DNA of 64,000 bases, from positions 1 to 64,000 of the forward strand of contig WTPW01000415.1 in assembly GCA_009809945.1 (NCBI GenBank). Direction: 5' to 3'. Position 1 is the stretch's first letter, and each line of letters begins with the position of its first letter. The translations under genes were made by a program, and so were the position numbers. The notes under the pieces are model-generated. The model did not search any database and was not told the origin of the DNA. It was given only the letters and a program-made list of their open reading frames with translations. Source of the stretch: Gigaspora margarita. Lineage: Eukaryota > Glomeromycota > Glomeromycetes > Diversisporales > Gigasporaceae. Of this stretch, positions 1-11,457 are shown in pieces.

Positions 1-942
1 ATTTTATAAAATTTTATTAATAAAATTTTATAAAATCTTATAATTCACAAAATTTTATTAATTAATTCTAACTCTATGCACTAAGTAAACTTATTCAGCA
101 CCTAAAAATTTATCAAATTGGCAAAATTAATTTTATTTTACTTGAAATTTAGAGGATAGATGCAGAATTTTGGATTTTTGATCAAAAAAGTCAAATTTAA
201 GCATCTATTCTCCAAATTTCATGTAAAATAAAAAATAATTAGCTAATTTAATGTATTTTTAGATGCTGAATAAGTTTAATTAGTGCATTAAGTTAGAATT
301 AATTAGAGAAATCTTGTGAATCACAAGATTTTATAGAATTTTATTAATAGAATTATATAAAATCTTACGATTCACAAAATTTTATTAATTAATTCTAACT
401 TTATGCACTAAGTAAAATTGTTCAGCACTAACAAATATATTAAATCAGCTAATTTTTTTTATTTTACTTAAAATTTGGAGAATTGATGCTTAAATTTGAT
501 TTTTAGATCAAAAATCCAAAATTTTGCATCTATTTTTTAAATTTCAAGTAAAATAAAAACATTATGCTGATTTGATGTATTTTTAGGTGCTGAATAAGTT
601 TACTTAGCGCATTAAGTTAGAATTAATTAATAAGAATTTGTGAGTTATAAGTTTTTATAGAATTTTATTAATAAAATTTTATAAAACCTTATAACTCACA
701 AATTCTTATTAAATAATTCTATAAATGCACTAAGTAAACTTGTTTAGCACTTAAAAATACATCAAATTGGCATAATTAATTTATTTTACTTGAAATTTAA
801 AAAATAGATGCAAATTTTGGATTTTTGATCAAAAAATCAAATTTAAGCATCAATACTCCAAATTTCAAGTAAATAAAAAAATTCAGCTGATTTAATATAT
901 TTGTAGGTACTGAACAATTTTACTTAGTGCATAAAGTTAGAA
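1..942. repeat. Satellite of ~320-bp palindromic units (left part)
   Basis: The stretch alternates two palindromes. The longer one, about 235 bp, opens with a motif like CACTAAGTAAACTT near 60, 385 and 700 and closes with its reverse complement near 300, 615 and 935. The shorter linker, about 85 bp, is built on AATAAAATTTTATAAAATCTT. Unit spacing is 315-325 bp. Each unit could therefore fold into a hairpin. The array runs off the left edge of the window and resumes after the inserted element at 2721. No coding potential is seen. Confidence 0.85.
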
Positions 943-1027
943 TTAAGGATAAAGAGTATATAGATCATTTCTATTAATAAACTAGTTACTAAAATTTTAT
1001 ATTTAATAATAAAGAAAATTTTTATTA

Positions 1028-2000
1028 GGGTGTGATGACTTAGAGAAGTTGGTAAGTTGTCACCCCCAAGCGGCAGGTCTAGGGTTCAAATCCCACTAGC
1101 GATAGTTTGGAAAATAGGCCTGTGTTATGGTACCATTTCTCCTCATTGGTCCTTTGGTACACCATCTTGAATGGGAGCCACCGGGCGCACAAAATCCAAG
1201 GATTGGAAAATGGATACCCGTTTGGAAGTTCTGAGTGAGGAAGTAGCAAAGATCTTTGATGGTGCTAACTATAATTGGAATATTGAAAACTAGAGTCAGA
1301 GAACCGGACGACAAGATTCTCGAGGAGCGGGTCCACCAACCTGGCCACCGGAGTCGCACTGAAGAAAAAGGACATGTGTTTCAGCAGCATGCACCAAGGA
1401 GAAGAAGTCCATTCGGCACTTAAAGCCGGGCTGACCAACCCTTCTGGGCTAACTAGTTTGGAAGTTTGGGGATACTGAGGAAGGACCGATAGGAAGGTTG
1501 TGGTGGGTATCGGGATTGGAGTGAACTTCACAAGAGCAGAAGTAGGTAACGGTAGCAGTTTAATGGTTAGCCCTGACTGCAAGTATATAGATAAAGCTAT
1601 AGCGTAAGTTACTATAGTGTAGGTAATACCTGTGTGGGACAGGAACTGCTCTACCAAGTGTACTGTGAGAATAAATTAGTTCTAAGGGAGTTCGCAAAGA
1701 ATCTGGGACTGACCTTGACTGACTTATGTATCAGAGGACTGTACTGGTGATACAAGTAGGATTGACAGGCGAAGCATAGACCAGAGGGTTTAAATAGGTA
1801 ACTCCTAGTTGGGTTACAGGTATGGAAATTAGTGTAGAACCTTCGGGCAGACTACTTAAATTAGACAACCAAAAGTTGTACGTGTGGCTAGTTGTACTCT
1901 CATTAATGTAACAAATGTTGGGTGTCCTTGGATGCGCCCTTGATCCAGAAGCTTGAATAAACGCCTTCATACCATAGTGGTAACTTTGATACAAAAAAAA
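1028..2000 (+). mobile_element. SINE-A copy 1, tRNA-derived retroposon
   Basis: A 973-bp insertion bounded by a perfect 13-bp direct repeat, AAAATTTTTATTA, at 1015-1027 and 2001-2013, which I read as the target-site duplication. It starts with a tRNA-like head and ends in an A-tract (1993-2004), as expected of retroposition by target-primed reverse transcription. It is visibly richer in GC than its surroundings. It encodes no reverse transcriptase, so mobility would depend on a LINE partner. The inverted second copy is at 59328-61840. The open frames inside it are incidental. It is long for a SINE and may be composite. Confidence 0.8.
1041..1094 (+). promoter_or_regulatory. Pol III-type A and B boxes in the SINE-A head
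   Basis: An A-box-like stretch, TAGAGAAGTTGG, lies at 1041-1052 and a B-box, GGGTTCAAATCCC, at 1082-1094. This spacing is normal for an internal RNA polymerase III promoter of a tRNA. Acceptor ends do not pair well, so this is a tRNA-derived promoter and not a functional tRNA. The same two boxes are kept in copy 2 on the minus strand (about 61758-61825). Confidence 0.7.
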
Positions 2001-2598
2001 AAAATTTTTATTAAGTAACCATATTAAATTTTTAAACAAAATTGTAGAGGAGGTTTTTCTGATTCTAACAGTGGTTGAATCATCAAAATTGGCCTAGAGA
2101 ACATAAGATATAGCTGTTTTTATCTTTGCAATCCTATTTTACTTATTGTTTACACATGATATGATTGGCCAATTTGTGTGGCCCCCACAGAATAGACCTG
2201 GCCCATGCAAAAGTTGTTACTATAAAAACTTTATCAAATTTCATTCAAAATTAATGAAATTTTTAGGATATGCGTAATTTTTTATTACAAACAATTTTAC
2301 TTAATACATAAATATCAATTTATTTAGTAAAAAAATAACTTTTATATGTAGCAACTTTCAAATTCGCAGTAAAAATATTTTTTGTCACTCGTTTTTTAAT
2401 AGGGGTCATCTAAAGCCGTGTCCATCACATGACATAGAGCCAATAGGATTGTTTATTTTGATCGACACAGATTAGCTCAAAGAGACAAATACAGCAAAAA
2501 AAAGTGAAAGTCACAAAAATACAAGAAACAACAGTCTAAACCCATCTTGGTGCATTAATAAAAAATGTCAGGAGGACAATTTTACTATAAGATATGCC

Positions 2599-2640
2599 CT
2601 AACCCTAACCCTAAACTCACTCTTACCCTAACTTTAATTA
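2599..2640 (+). repeat. Short telomere-like CCCTAA tract
   Basis: CCCTAA occurs in three near-tandem units followed by degenerate forms (CTTACCCTAAC). It is inside the TTAA element and far too short to be a telomere. Similar fragments occur at 46203-46232 and in the LINE region near 43690. Confidence 0.5.
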
Positions 2641-2720
2641 AAAAATCAAAAACATGTGACTAGACATAGCTTTAGATATCTCTTATTAATAGAAATGATC
2701 TATATACCCTCTACCCTTAA

Positions 2721-3180
2721 TTAATAAAATTTTGTAAACCATAAGATTTCATAGAATTCTATTAATAAAATTCTATAAAATCTTGTAATTCACAAGATTT
2801 CACTAATTAATTCTAACTAAATAAACTAAGTAAACTTATTCAGCATCTAAAAATACATTAAATTAGCTATTTGTTTTTATTTTACTTGAAATTTGGAGAA
2901 TAGATGCTTAAATTTGACTTTTTTGATCAAAAATCCAAAATAATGTATCTATCCTCTAAATTTCAAGTTAAATAAAATTAATTCTACTGATTTGATGCTT
3001 TTTAGAGCTAAACAATTTTACTTAGTGCATAAAATTAGAATTAATTAATAAAATTTTGTGAATTATAAGATTTTATAAAATTTTATTAATAAAATTTTAT
3101 AAAATCTTATAATTCATAAAATTTACTAATTAATTCTAAAAACATGCACTAAGTAAACTTGTTCCGTACTAAAAAAATAT
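2721..3180. repeat. Satellite of palindromic units (right part)
   Basis: This continues the array interrupted at 942. One full ~235-bp palindrome runs from about 2800 to 3045, then the linker palindrome, then the start of another unit near 3120-3165 (CACTAAGTAAACTTGTTC). The array stops near 3175, where different sequence begins. Confidence 0.8.
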
Positions 3181-3187
3181 ATATAAC

Positions 3188-3345
3188 TATATTAGAACCT
3201 AGACCAGTTTGCAAACTTTGAACCAGAACCGAACTGAACTTGGACTTGACTAAAAAGTCTGAATGTAAAAGTCTGAGTCCGGTCGGAAAATCGAACCAGA
3301 CTCAGACTTGACTAAAGTTCAGTTCGAGTCCGGTTCGTAGGAGCA
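3188..3345. repeat. Small GC-richer inverted repeat
   Basis: The left arm includes GAACCGAACTGAACTT and the right arm AAGTTCAGTTCGAGTCCGGTTC, which pair when one is reversed. The interior repeats GTCTGAGTCYGG-like words. It looks like a short MITE or hairpin. No target duplication could be set with confidence. Confidence 0.5.
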
Positions 3346-3350
3346 CTAAG

Positions 3351-4039
3351 TACAATATACTAGGGTTGATATAATAGGGTAGTATATATTTATGAATGAT
3401 CAGTGTAATATGTATGATAATATATTGAATCTACAATGTAATAGTAAAGTCTATTGTATTAGATCAGTTATGTAATTACATATAAGATATAAATAAATAA
3501 TGAATTAATCTTTGGATTGAATCTAGACTTTTGTTTCTTGAATAAACAAACCAAAGCTTTGTAGTAACATTATTGATATCCAAAGTATAGTAGATTGGGA
3601 GAATGATAGTTAAAGGTGTAGCTTGGTATCAAACAGGAATAAAAAAAGAGACAACTATGAATGCAATTTAATAACAAGAACACTAAAAAAACTCTAAGCA
3701 GATTTTAAATACATAATTATTTAAGTAACCCCATGACAAGAAGAACCTGGGTAATTTCTATTATCTCTCACATTTGACAAATCTGTAAGGTTAAAGCCAG
3801 TAAAAATATAGTTTGCAAGACTGAATTTAGTAAATTGGAAATCACAAATTTGAGTTAACAACAATTATTACATATTGAAACTATCATATTTGAATTCAAA
3901 ATTAACAAACAATATTAGTAATACTGTGGTGTACAAAACTATAAAGATTAAACTAAAAGATAAAGGACATAAGAAGTATTAGTTTTAGTAAACAAAATAA
4001 ATAGCAAGATAGGAAGTTAGAACATGACTATACCTATAT
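3351..4039. other. A-rich stretch, nothing recognised
   Basis: No open frame of note, no clear repeat arms and no motif I recognise. The right part may be the 5' region of the Ty3-like relic that follows. Confidence 0.5.
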
Positions 4040-4500
4040 ACTGAGGTGCCAAGGTTGATGATATAAAGAATTTTCTCTTTGATTACAAAGGTTATACTAA
4101 AGCCAAAAAGTATGATAATAATATCTTGCAATTGAGATTGCACATGCACATGCTGAAAAAAATGAGAACATGAGTCTGAAATTTTGTAAGAGTCAAAAAC
4201 ACTTGGGCTAAATTAAAAAAAACTATCATCAACAAAATAAAGGTTGGAAATAAGGCCAAAATAAAGATTATCTAGTTAAAACACATAAAACAAGAAGAAA
4301 AGAAATCAGTAAAAAAATATACTAACCAATATGAGGTCCATGCTGAAATTGTAAAAGACAAACTGAGAATTGATAAAAAGCATTACTGGTATATCAACAG
4401 GTTAAAAGAACCTTATCAATCAAAAATAGGAAACTATTGTTCTAAGAATTATGATAAAGCAAAGAAAAAGGCATTAGAAATAAAAAAAGTACAAAAGATA
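4040..4500 (+). pseudogene. Possible Gag relic of a Ty3/gypsy-like element
   Basis: Translation with a few stops gives a Lys-rich helical protein with a stretch reading about KKSVKKYTNQYEVHAEIV and, further on, INRLKEPYQSKIGNY. This pattern (a conserved QE..SV..Y..QY segment, then a GL...Y segment) resembles Ty3-type Gag proteins. It lies upstream of the protease and RT fragments at 6100-7040 on the same strand, consistent with one decayed element split by later MITEs. The call rests on weak similarity by eye. Confidence 0.35.
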
Positions 4501-4529
4501 TAAAAATTTTGGTAAGCAAAAAAATTTAA

Positions 4530-5080
4530 GGGTAAAGTACAACAATCTACATTTTAATAATGATCACTTTACTAATTTTTTTTACAATAACATTCAATTG
4601 AAATCAGGTGATAATCATATATTATTTTAGATTATTTATATTGTACTACCTAAAAAAATCCCAATTGTCCTAGAAAAATTGATGATATACAGTCATCCTT
4701 CTATATAATCACGCAGCTGGGCATATAGTAAATTTTTTAAAAAATGTGCTTATAAAGAAGTTGTGCTTATATAGAGGTGTTTTTCATATAAATTAAACTA
4801 TAGTTTGGCCTAAACATAAATGTGATTACATATGAAGTAATTATATAGAAGGTGACTATATGGAGGGACGACTGTTTACAATTGGATTTTTTTTAATATA
4901 ATATGTGGCTTTAAAGTTTTACTACTATATATAGATGGTTTTGACCTATATGGCACAAAATTTTGGCTAAAATTGGTTGCATTCTTGAAAATCCTTATCA
5001 GTGGAATATTTTTTGCCCCTATATAAAAATTTTTTTGTATAATGATCATATATGAAAATGATTAATATTGTACTCTACCC
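4530..5080. mobile_element. TTAA-flanked MITE, family of 947-2716
   Basis: TTAA at 4526-4529 is followed by GGGTAAAGTACAACAATC; the right end reads TTGTACTCTACCC and is followed by TTAA at 5081-5084. The interior shares a long stretch (…ACAATAACATTCAATTGAAA) with the copy starting at 22893. A mariner-type MITE (4690-4874) has jumped into it. No coding sequence. Confidence 0.75.
4690..4874. mobile_element. Mariner-type MITE, 185 bp
   Basis: The ends are CAGTCATCCTTCTATATAAT at left and, on the opposite strand at right, CAGTCGTCCCTCCATATAGT. TA precedes the left end at 4688-4689; the right flank is TT, so the TA duplication is not perfect. Tc1/mariner elements duplicate TA. The same ends occur on the larger element at 52863-53829 and, in decayed form, at 38796-39547. 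It is nested in the TTAA MITE. Confidence 0.75.
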
Positions 5081-5144
5081 TTAAATATATTAAAAAAGAG
5101 TCAATAATCTAATAAGGTGGATGAAGACATTGAAAGCATAGTAA

Positions 5145-5399
5145 GGCTGTTCGAAATTACAATTTCGTTTAACGTTCTCCCTCCCCACCAGCTCTAAGAG
5201 CTCCCCCTAGAATTAAACAGGCCAATCAGAATGCTTATCTCGTCTTAGGATTCTAATAAGGCACGTGCTTATAAGTCGACCAATAATAATGTGTTTATTT
5301 TTTGCAATTTTAATATGTTTGTTTAATTTGACCCCCCTCCCCCCACCACGCTTAAGCTTCTTAAGGGAACGTTAAACGAAATTATAAATTCAAATGGCC
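5145..5399. mobile_element. PIF/Harbinger-type MITE, 255 bp
   Basis: Terminal inverted repeats of about 35 bp begin GGCTGTTCGAAATTACAATT at left and, on the other strand at right, GGCCATTTGAATTTATAATT. A TAA direct repeat flanks it (5142-5144 and 5400-5402). Three-base TWA duplications and GG-starting ends are typical of PIF/Harbinger. The interior has two C-rich blocks (about 5179-5213 and 5330-5348) that stand out in this AT-rich sequence. Confidence 0.75.
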
Positions 5400-5402
5400 T
5401 AA

Positions 5403-5869
5403 ACAAACTTGTAGCCTTGACTATTAATTATATCTAAAAAGAAGAATATTTAACTAATGATATTGAAAATTATTGAAGAACATTGTACTAAAACTATAAT
5501 AAACTTAAAAAAACACAAAGCCAACCAAGAAATAACAACCTTGTACATATTACTTCTATCAACAAAAAAGAGATATCATCAAAAATTGTCTAAAATATAA
5601 TAAAGAGAATAATTAAACCAACAAGGGCATTATATTCAATAATGCTAATATATATCTGGTTACATTTATGAAAATGAATCACAAAGAAAATAAGGAATAT
5701 TTAAAGGTAGAATTGTTAAATACAGATGAATGTAGTAATATATGAGTGTTTACTAAAAGAAAAAGGAGAAAAACAATATAGATAAGATACTATCGAATAA
5801 AAAAGAAAAGATTGATAAAGTTAAAAGATCAAAACCTTATAACAATATAATGATATATCATTTGCTAAA
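5403..5869. other. Degraded A-rich stretch, probable Ty3-like interior
   Basis: No frame, repeat arm or motif I can support. It lies between the putative Gag relic and the protease relic on the same strand and is probably decayed retrotransposon sequence. Confidence 0.35.
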
Positions 5870-7150
5870 CTTTCAGAAAAATTTGACATTCTCAAAAAAA
5901 TTGTAATATAGAAATTATACTTATACTAGAACAACTATTTAAATAGTCTTCAAAAGCTCAATCCAAAATTAAAAAGGCACTAATATAGCAAAAAAGGGAC
6001 AATACAGATAATCAAAATGTAAAAATCAAAATAATAAGTAGAGTCATACAAAATTATAAGTCAAAAGCAAATAAAGTTGTATCTGTATAGTCAGTCAAAA
6101 TCACTAGTTAAACAGTTAGAGCTCCAATTGATCTAGAGTAACAAATAAATTTAATATTAAAAAAGTATGCAGTCAATAGAGGATTAGTATAGAATCAAGT
6201 AGGTAAAAAAGGCCAAATGGCTGATAACAGAGTCAATCAATTTATGGGCTACATATCTGAAGTCAAAATCAATATAGAAAAGGTTCTTGTGAATCAAGCA
6301 TTTTATATAATAGACATAGCTAATTTTGATAAATTATTAGAAATGCTATTGAATATAAGAATGCAATGCATCTTAGACTGGAAATGAACAGACTATTGGT
6401 GTACAATAAACTACAGCATCCTTTATTGTATCAACTATGCCTAAAAGCTAGATTGGTGAAGTCCAAAACAATTATAAAAATGATATCGATAGTGATTAAG
6501 AAAGTGATTCTGAAGACATCAATGATATAATGGCAGTAAGAAGAATAGAAGTAAACAATCTTAGAGAAATAATGCAGTTGAATCATACAATTGTGCTAGA
6601 GTACAAAGAATTTTGAATAAGGCAAAAAATAAGAGTAGTGTAATGATATATGAATCAAACTCATATAGTATAAATAGTTGGAAGAATTACTATTTTGTGA
6701 AAGAGTAAAGTATTGGAACATAAATGATAAAAAGGCTGATAGTACCATTGAAGAAAAAAACATACTTGTCTATTAAGATTAATGATAAAAAATAGTTCAT
6801 TAATAAACTTGGAATCTAAGGTATGTAATGAGCTATTAAGAACAATAATCATCAATCAATTAATAGAAAAAGTACCTGAAGTTTTTGCATATAAATTAAA
6901 AGATATAGGCAAAACAAACCTTGTAGAATATGAAGTTAGAACTGGGGATGCAATTGTTCTATCTATAAGATTGCATCCAATAAGCATTAACAATCTCGAG
7001 ACAAGAAATCTGTTTAAAAACTATTTAAAAAAATAATTAAATGCAGACTACTGGAAAAAGGGTCTGGAGATATGTGTACCAGTGCTTCACAATTTAGAAA
7101 AAAACAGGAGGAACTAACAAAATAAGAGTTATTAGTAATATAAACACAGG
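5870..7150 (+). pseudogene. Ty3/gypsy-like protease-RT relic
   Basis: From about 6100 to 6390 the plus strand encodes, with stops, a segment like RAPIDLE followed by AFYIIDIANFDKLLEM and ILDW. This is the C-terminal half of a retropepsin as found just upstream of Ty3-type reverse transcriptase. An 84-codon open stretch at 6782-7036 contains GKTNLVEYEVRTGDA, the conserved entry into the Ty3-type RT domain (…HEI.TGDA…). The catalytic RT motifs, RNase H and integrase are not found, and no LTRs were located. A 3'-truncated, dead element is the simplest reading. Confidence 0.6.
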
Positions 7151-7259
7151 TCAAAATCAAAAATATTACCCAAATATCATATAATAATTGCTATAGGCAA
7201 TTGAAGAATGATATGTTATTGGATATAAGCTGATTGGTAGAGTATAAAAAAAGGCAATA

Positions 7260-7900
7260 TGCTGAAGATTTTGGTGAGTTATGTTACATATCAGCCTGGT
7301 GTATAAAAACAATATTCAAATATTAGTAAGAAAATTTATACAAGATAATAGACAGATATTTTTAAGATATATTAAAGATAATTTAATGTCTGGATATATT
7401 AATGTGATATTATATCAGCTATTTAATAAAAAATTTTCACATTTGCACAATACAATACCGATATTTAAATATTTTTTTGAAAATTAATCTATTATTAAAA
7501 TATCGCCTTAATATTTGTCAGATGATATAATATTATTATTAAAAGCAATTTTGGCTGATAGCTTAAAGATAATTAAAGATTATAAGAAAATATTATATTG
7601 GCTATTTAATTAAAATTTTATCTTCTTTTATATAATATTATACTGATATAGTAAACTATGAGATTGCATGCTTGATTTTCTAAAATGATTTTAGGGTGAT
7701 ATATTAGTTTTATTAAAGAGATATTTGACCAATATAATACATATATAAATAATATTTTAATATGATTTTTAATATTTTGACTAATTTTATAATAATTTGG
7801 TATGGTCTGGTGCAAAAGATTTGTATCTCAAGCTCTAAAATTAATTTTATCTATATATATTAAAGTTTTTTAATTTTAACAATTTATTTATAATTTTTTT
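7260..7900 (+). pseudogene. Degraded coding stretch of unknown family
   Basis: The plus strand holds an open stretch (7281-7487) that continues in frame through several TAA codons to about 7600 as a helical Ile/Leu/Lys-rich protein (for example DNRQIFLRYIKDNLMSGYIN). In-frame stops are mostly TAA, compatible with decayed CAA (Gln) codons. I do not recognise the family. It could be the tail of the Ty3-like relic or chance AT-rich reading. Confidence 0.25.
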
Positions 7901-7952
7901 ATTCCAAATAAAGTAGGTTCTAAGCTATCTTTTGATATATTATTTGTTATTG

Positions 7953-8907
7953 TTTTATAAATACTTTGTTGAGCAATAAATTTTTTTAAAAATACAATTA
8001 AATTAAAAAAAATAGATTGTTTTTTAAAAAATTTAGATTTTAGCATTTCGCAAGCTTCATGCAGTGTTACGGGTTTGTACTATGCATGTGCATAGCCATG
8101 CATATACTAAATATAAAGTTAAAATTTTAGCTTAATTGGACTAGTAGTTGTCAGGAAATAAATTTTTAAAGATTAATGTTCAATTTACTATATAGTACCA
8201 AAGTTGAACAAAATTATATACAGAGTGTGATACTTAAAGACTAAAATAATTTTAAAAGCTAATAGCTCTTGATACATTAAAGATATTCAAAAAAAGAAAG
8301 CTGCTAATTTGTAGTTTAGTTAATTTACTACAACTTAACGGTTTTGCTTTTTAAAAAATTATTATTTGTTTTTAAGTTATAACATTTTAAAGATGCTTAA
8401 TTTTTATATGATATGTAAAAAAATTGCCAAAAATAGAACAAATCATGTGACTTTGTCTCCTATGATTGGTCAATTTTAAAAATTAAAAATTTTAAAAATT
8501 TTTTGCCAATCAGTTTTTAGCAAATTATATATAAAAATCAAATTTTAGTCAATCAAAATGTAGGAAATCAACAAAACATCAAAATTTAATATAAAAATTT
8601 TCAAAATGGGACAAAGTCACGTGATTTTAGCCTTTAAGTGTTGTGCACTATAGCAACGTTTGTACTATATAGTAAATTGAAATTAAACTTTAAAAATTTA
8701 TTTCTCGACAACTACTAATCCAATTAAGCTAAAATTTTAACTATATATTTAGTATATGCATGGCTATGCACTTGCATAGTACAATCTGTTACACTGCATA
8801 TAGCTTGTGAAAATGCCTAAAATCTAAATTTTTTAAAAAAAATCTAATTTTTTTAATTAATTAAATTTTTAAAAAAATTTATTGTTCAACAAAGTATTTA
8901 TAAACAA
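7953..8907. mobile_element. Long-arm fold-back element, ~950 bp
   Basis: The two arms, about 240 bp each, are reverse complements. Left-arm words (AATACTTTGTTGAGCAATAA near 7962; GTGCATAGCCATGCATATAC near 8089; the segment around 8150) reappear reversed near 8890, 8765 and 8700. The centre (8230-8640) is unpaired AT-rich sequence. It is non-coding and possibly a non-autonomous DNA transposon. No target duplication could be fixed because the outermost bases have diverged. Confidence 0.7.
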
Positions 8908-10619
8908 CTATCTTTGTTTATCATAAGCAACTCCAAATCGTCCTGGCAATAGCACCTTATTCTTTCATACTCTGATTTGATCAAAAATGCCAAACATCTA
9001 TGCTTTCTTTTCTCTTCTAAATATTTTATAAAAAAAAACAATAATAAAAAAATAATTTAAATATCATTACACAAAAACAAACTTTATATCATTCTTATCT
9101 CATTCATGTTAGTATTTCTCCCAATTCAGGCACAATTGTGGGCCTTTTTTGTACTATTAGAGTTTATCTCTATAGTGCATCTTTGTGTCTTGTAGTATTG
9201 CTTTAATATTTTTTTAATTGTGCCCAAGTGTTGCTAGTATCCAGGCAACTTCTTGGTAATCGCCAGTATTAATTTTTATCTAATATTATTTCTTTGTAAT
9301 TCTCATTCTTTTGCCAAATCCAATTTTTGAAACATTAATTGGCCTTCTCAATTAACACCTTAATTTCATCCTATAAAACAAAACAAAAAGATAAAAAAAA
9401 AAAAGAGAATGATTATAATATATTTACCCAAAGATGGAACAATTGTTTCCTAGTTAATGGACTTAGTAGGCTGCTACTAGACAAACTACTAGAACTTCTC
9501 TTGCTGCTACTTTTCATCAAACTTCTGCTACTAGTACTAGACTTCTACCTCTTTCACTTTTATTGTCACTACTAGTAGTACTTGTACTACTAGTAGTACT
9601 TGGACTCAGTGTTTTGTCTTTTCTTTTTTCTCTTTGCTTGAATAGCAGTGATTGCAGCTACAACTACTATGGATATCAACTCTGTATCCACTAAAAATAT
9701 AAAGTTTATAATTAATTAATAATAATAAATTATATATCAGTATATCATAAATCTTACATTTTTGTTTCTTATATTTTTTTGATCTCTTCTGAGCCATTTT
9801 GCTGCTTTTGGCTTTGAGAAGTTTCTTTTCTTTACCCAATTTATCAAGAGAGATGGAGAAATGAGAGAGAAAAAAAAATAAAAGAGAAAAAAAATGAAAA
9901 AAAGAAACTAAGAGAGAAAGAAAACATGAAATAAAAAAAATGAATAAAAGAAAACAAGAGAGAAAGGAAAAGAGAAAAAAAAAAAAGAGAATTGATATAT
10001 ATGTGTGTGTATATATGTGTATGTATATGTGTAAAATATTAATTTAATATTGAATTGAAAATAATGATGAAAAATTCTTGGGAATGATACCATTTTTTTA
10101 TAATTTCAATAGGCTATATGGTAATTATCTTCTGCATTGTCTTATTTTTCCTGATAATGATTACAATTTTCTAATAATACCTTTTATTTGAGCAAATATT
10201 AATATTATTATAATAATATTAATTAAATAAATGATTATATTAAAAATAATACACCTTTTATATACTTTTGCTTAAACAATATATGATCAACTTGATTGTT
10301 TTATGCATTATCTTTGGCCTCAGATGAAAATTGATTATAATTTTCTATTAAAGTAATATCAATGATTAAATAAATGATTACATTAAATAATTTACTTTTA
10401 GTTTAAATGATATGTTATCAACTTAATACTCAAATGAAAATTGAACAATATAAAAATTATATTAATATCATTATAATATTAATAATGAAATAGTTGATTA
10501 TATTAAAAAATAATTTACCTTTCAATTAAATGATTTATCTATTAACTAATTAAAATTTCTTATTAGGAAGATATGCAAACAAACTTTTTAATTTTCAGAT
10601 TAGGTGTTGTTGACCTATA
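8908..10619. other. AT-rich intergenic stretch with short simple repeats
   Basis: No gene is supported. A 9556-9605 segment repeats the palindromic word CTACTAGTAGTACTTG. A purine-rich tract runs from about 9846 to 9990 (GAGAGAAA-like). Short TATATGTGTGTATG tracts lie at 9994-10031. Open frames at 9339-9839 are low-complexity and have no family character. Confidence 0.5.
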
Positions 10620-10800
10620 AAAATACACAAAAACGGGCATAACTCTCGATCCAGTAATCAGAATTCGATGAAACAACCACCATTCGACTCAGCTCGACGA
10701 GACGGTTCGAATGAGCTATTGATCATCCCTGTACAACCACTGGTTGACAAGATCGGAACCAATTAGTAATCAATATAGGATTTACAATTTGATTGGCTAG
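10620..10800. repeat. Higher-GC dispersed motif (…GGTGGTT… class)
   Basis: Read on the minus strand, this block contains GAGCTGAGTCGAATGGTGGT, followed by a TTTCATCGAATTC segment and a gatcgagag word. The order resembles the motif at 53027-53100 (GAGCTC, GGTGGTTAGATCATCC, GAGATATCG). It stands out from the surrounding AT-rich DNA and is probably the remnant of an inverted-repeat element. Confidence 0.4.
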
Positions 10801-11457
10801 GCGATCTACTGCGTGTCAAAGTGCATATATGGTATTTATAAAACATGTCATATTTATAGCATAAATACTCTATATTTTATTTATTACACATATGTCATTT
10901 ATTTCATATCTTACATTTATATTATTTATACTATATATTTTATTAGTAGTAGATATAGTATATATTGCACATGTAATAGATATAGCCCATTACATTTGTG
11001 AAAAATCAAAATGTATATAAGCAGCCGATGTGGACCCCAAGTTCAACATTGAGTCTTCATACTCTTTCACTAATAAATACATTTGTTTATTATTTAAATT
11101 AAATAATTACTAGTATCCTCATATACTTTTAATTGTAGCCTCTTTCATAATTGCAAATTGCCAAAAATCTTTTTTGTTAAGTTTTATTATTATTGCTCAA
11201 TCATATGACTTTATTTACAGTATGAGGAAAAACATATGGGGATTCCATTCGCTACCATTTTACTAGCTCTATGATACATAGTAGGATAACTAGATCCTAA
11301 ATATTTTCAACCAAATTAACCATATGCTTTTATGAAATTACACTAAGAAACTAACTATTCTATCCTAAGAATGCCAAGAAAAGATCTCATAGCTGCAAAG
11401 AGAATTGGTTAAATTAATTGCATTATGTATAGTGTGAATGCCATTACTTACCTATAG
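10801..11457. other. AT-rich stretch, nothing recognised
   Basis: TATATTTATA-type low complexity with no supported gene and no clear repeat arms. Confidence 0.5.

Larger units (their letters stand above)
947..2716. mobile_element. TTAA-flanked TIR element (piggyBac-type target), non-autonomous
   Basis: The terminal inverted repeats are about 30 bp. The left end reads GGATAAAGAGTATATAGATC after TTAA at 943-946; the right end, read inward on the other strand, is GGGTAGAGGGTATATAGATC, followed by TTAA at 2717-2720. A TTAA target duplication is the hallmark of piggyBac-type elements. No transposase is visible. The element has split the palindromic satellite and itself carries SINE-A. Relatives with the same ends lie at 4530-5080, 22893 and 41883-42706. 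Confidence 0.75.

Noticed and set aside
1028..1103. Possible tRNA gene
   Set aside because: A and B boxes are present but the acceptor and anticodon stems do not form properly; it is the head of a SINE.
1096..2039. Several open frames of 87-130 codons on the minus strand
   Set aside because: They lie within SINE-A, have no family character and are not kept in the second copy; the frame openness follows from the GC-richer composition.
2599..2640. Telomere
   Set aside because: Only a few CCCTAA units, internal to a transposon and with different sequence on both sides.
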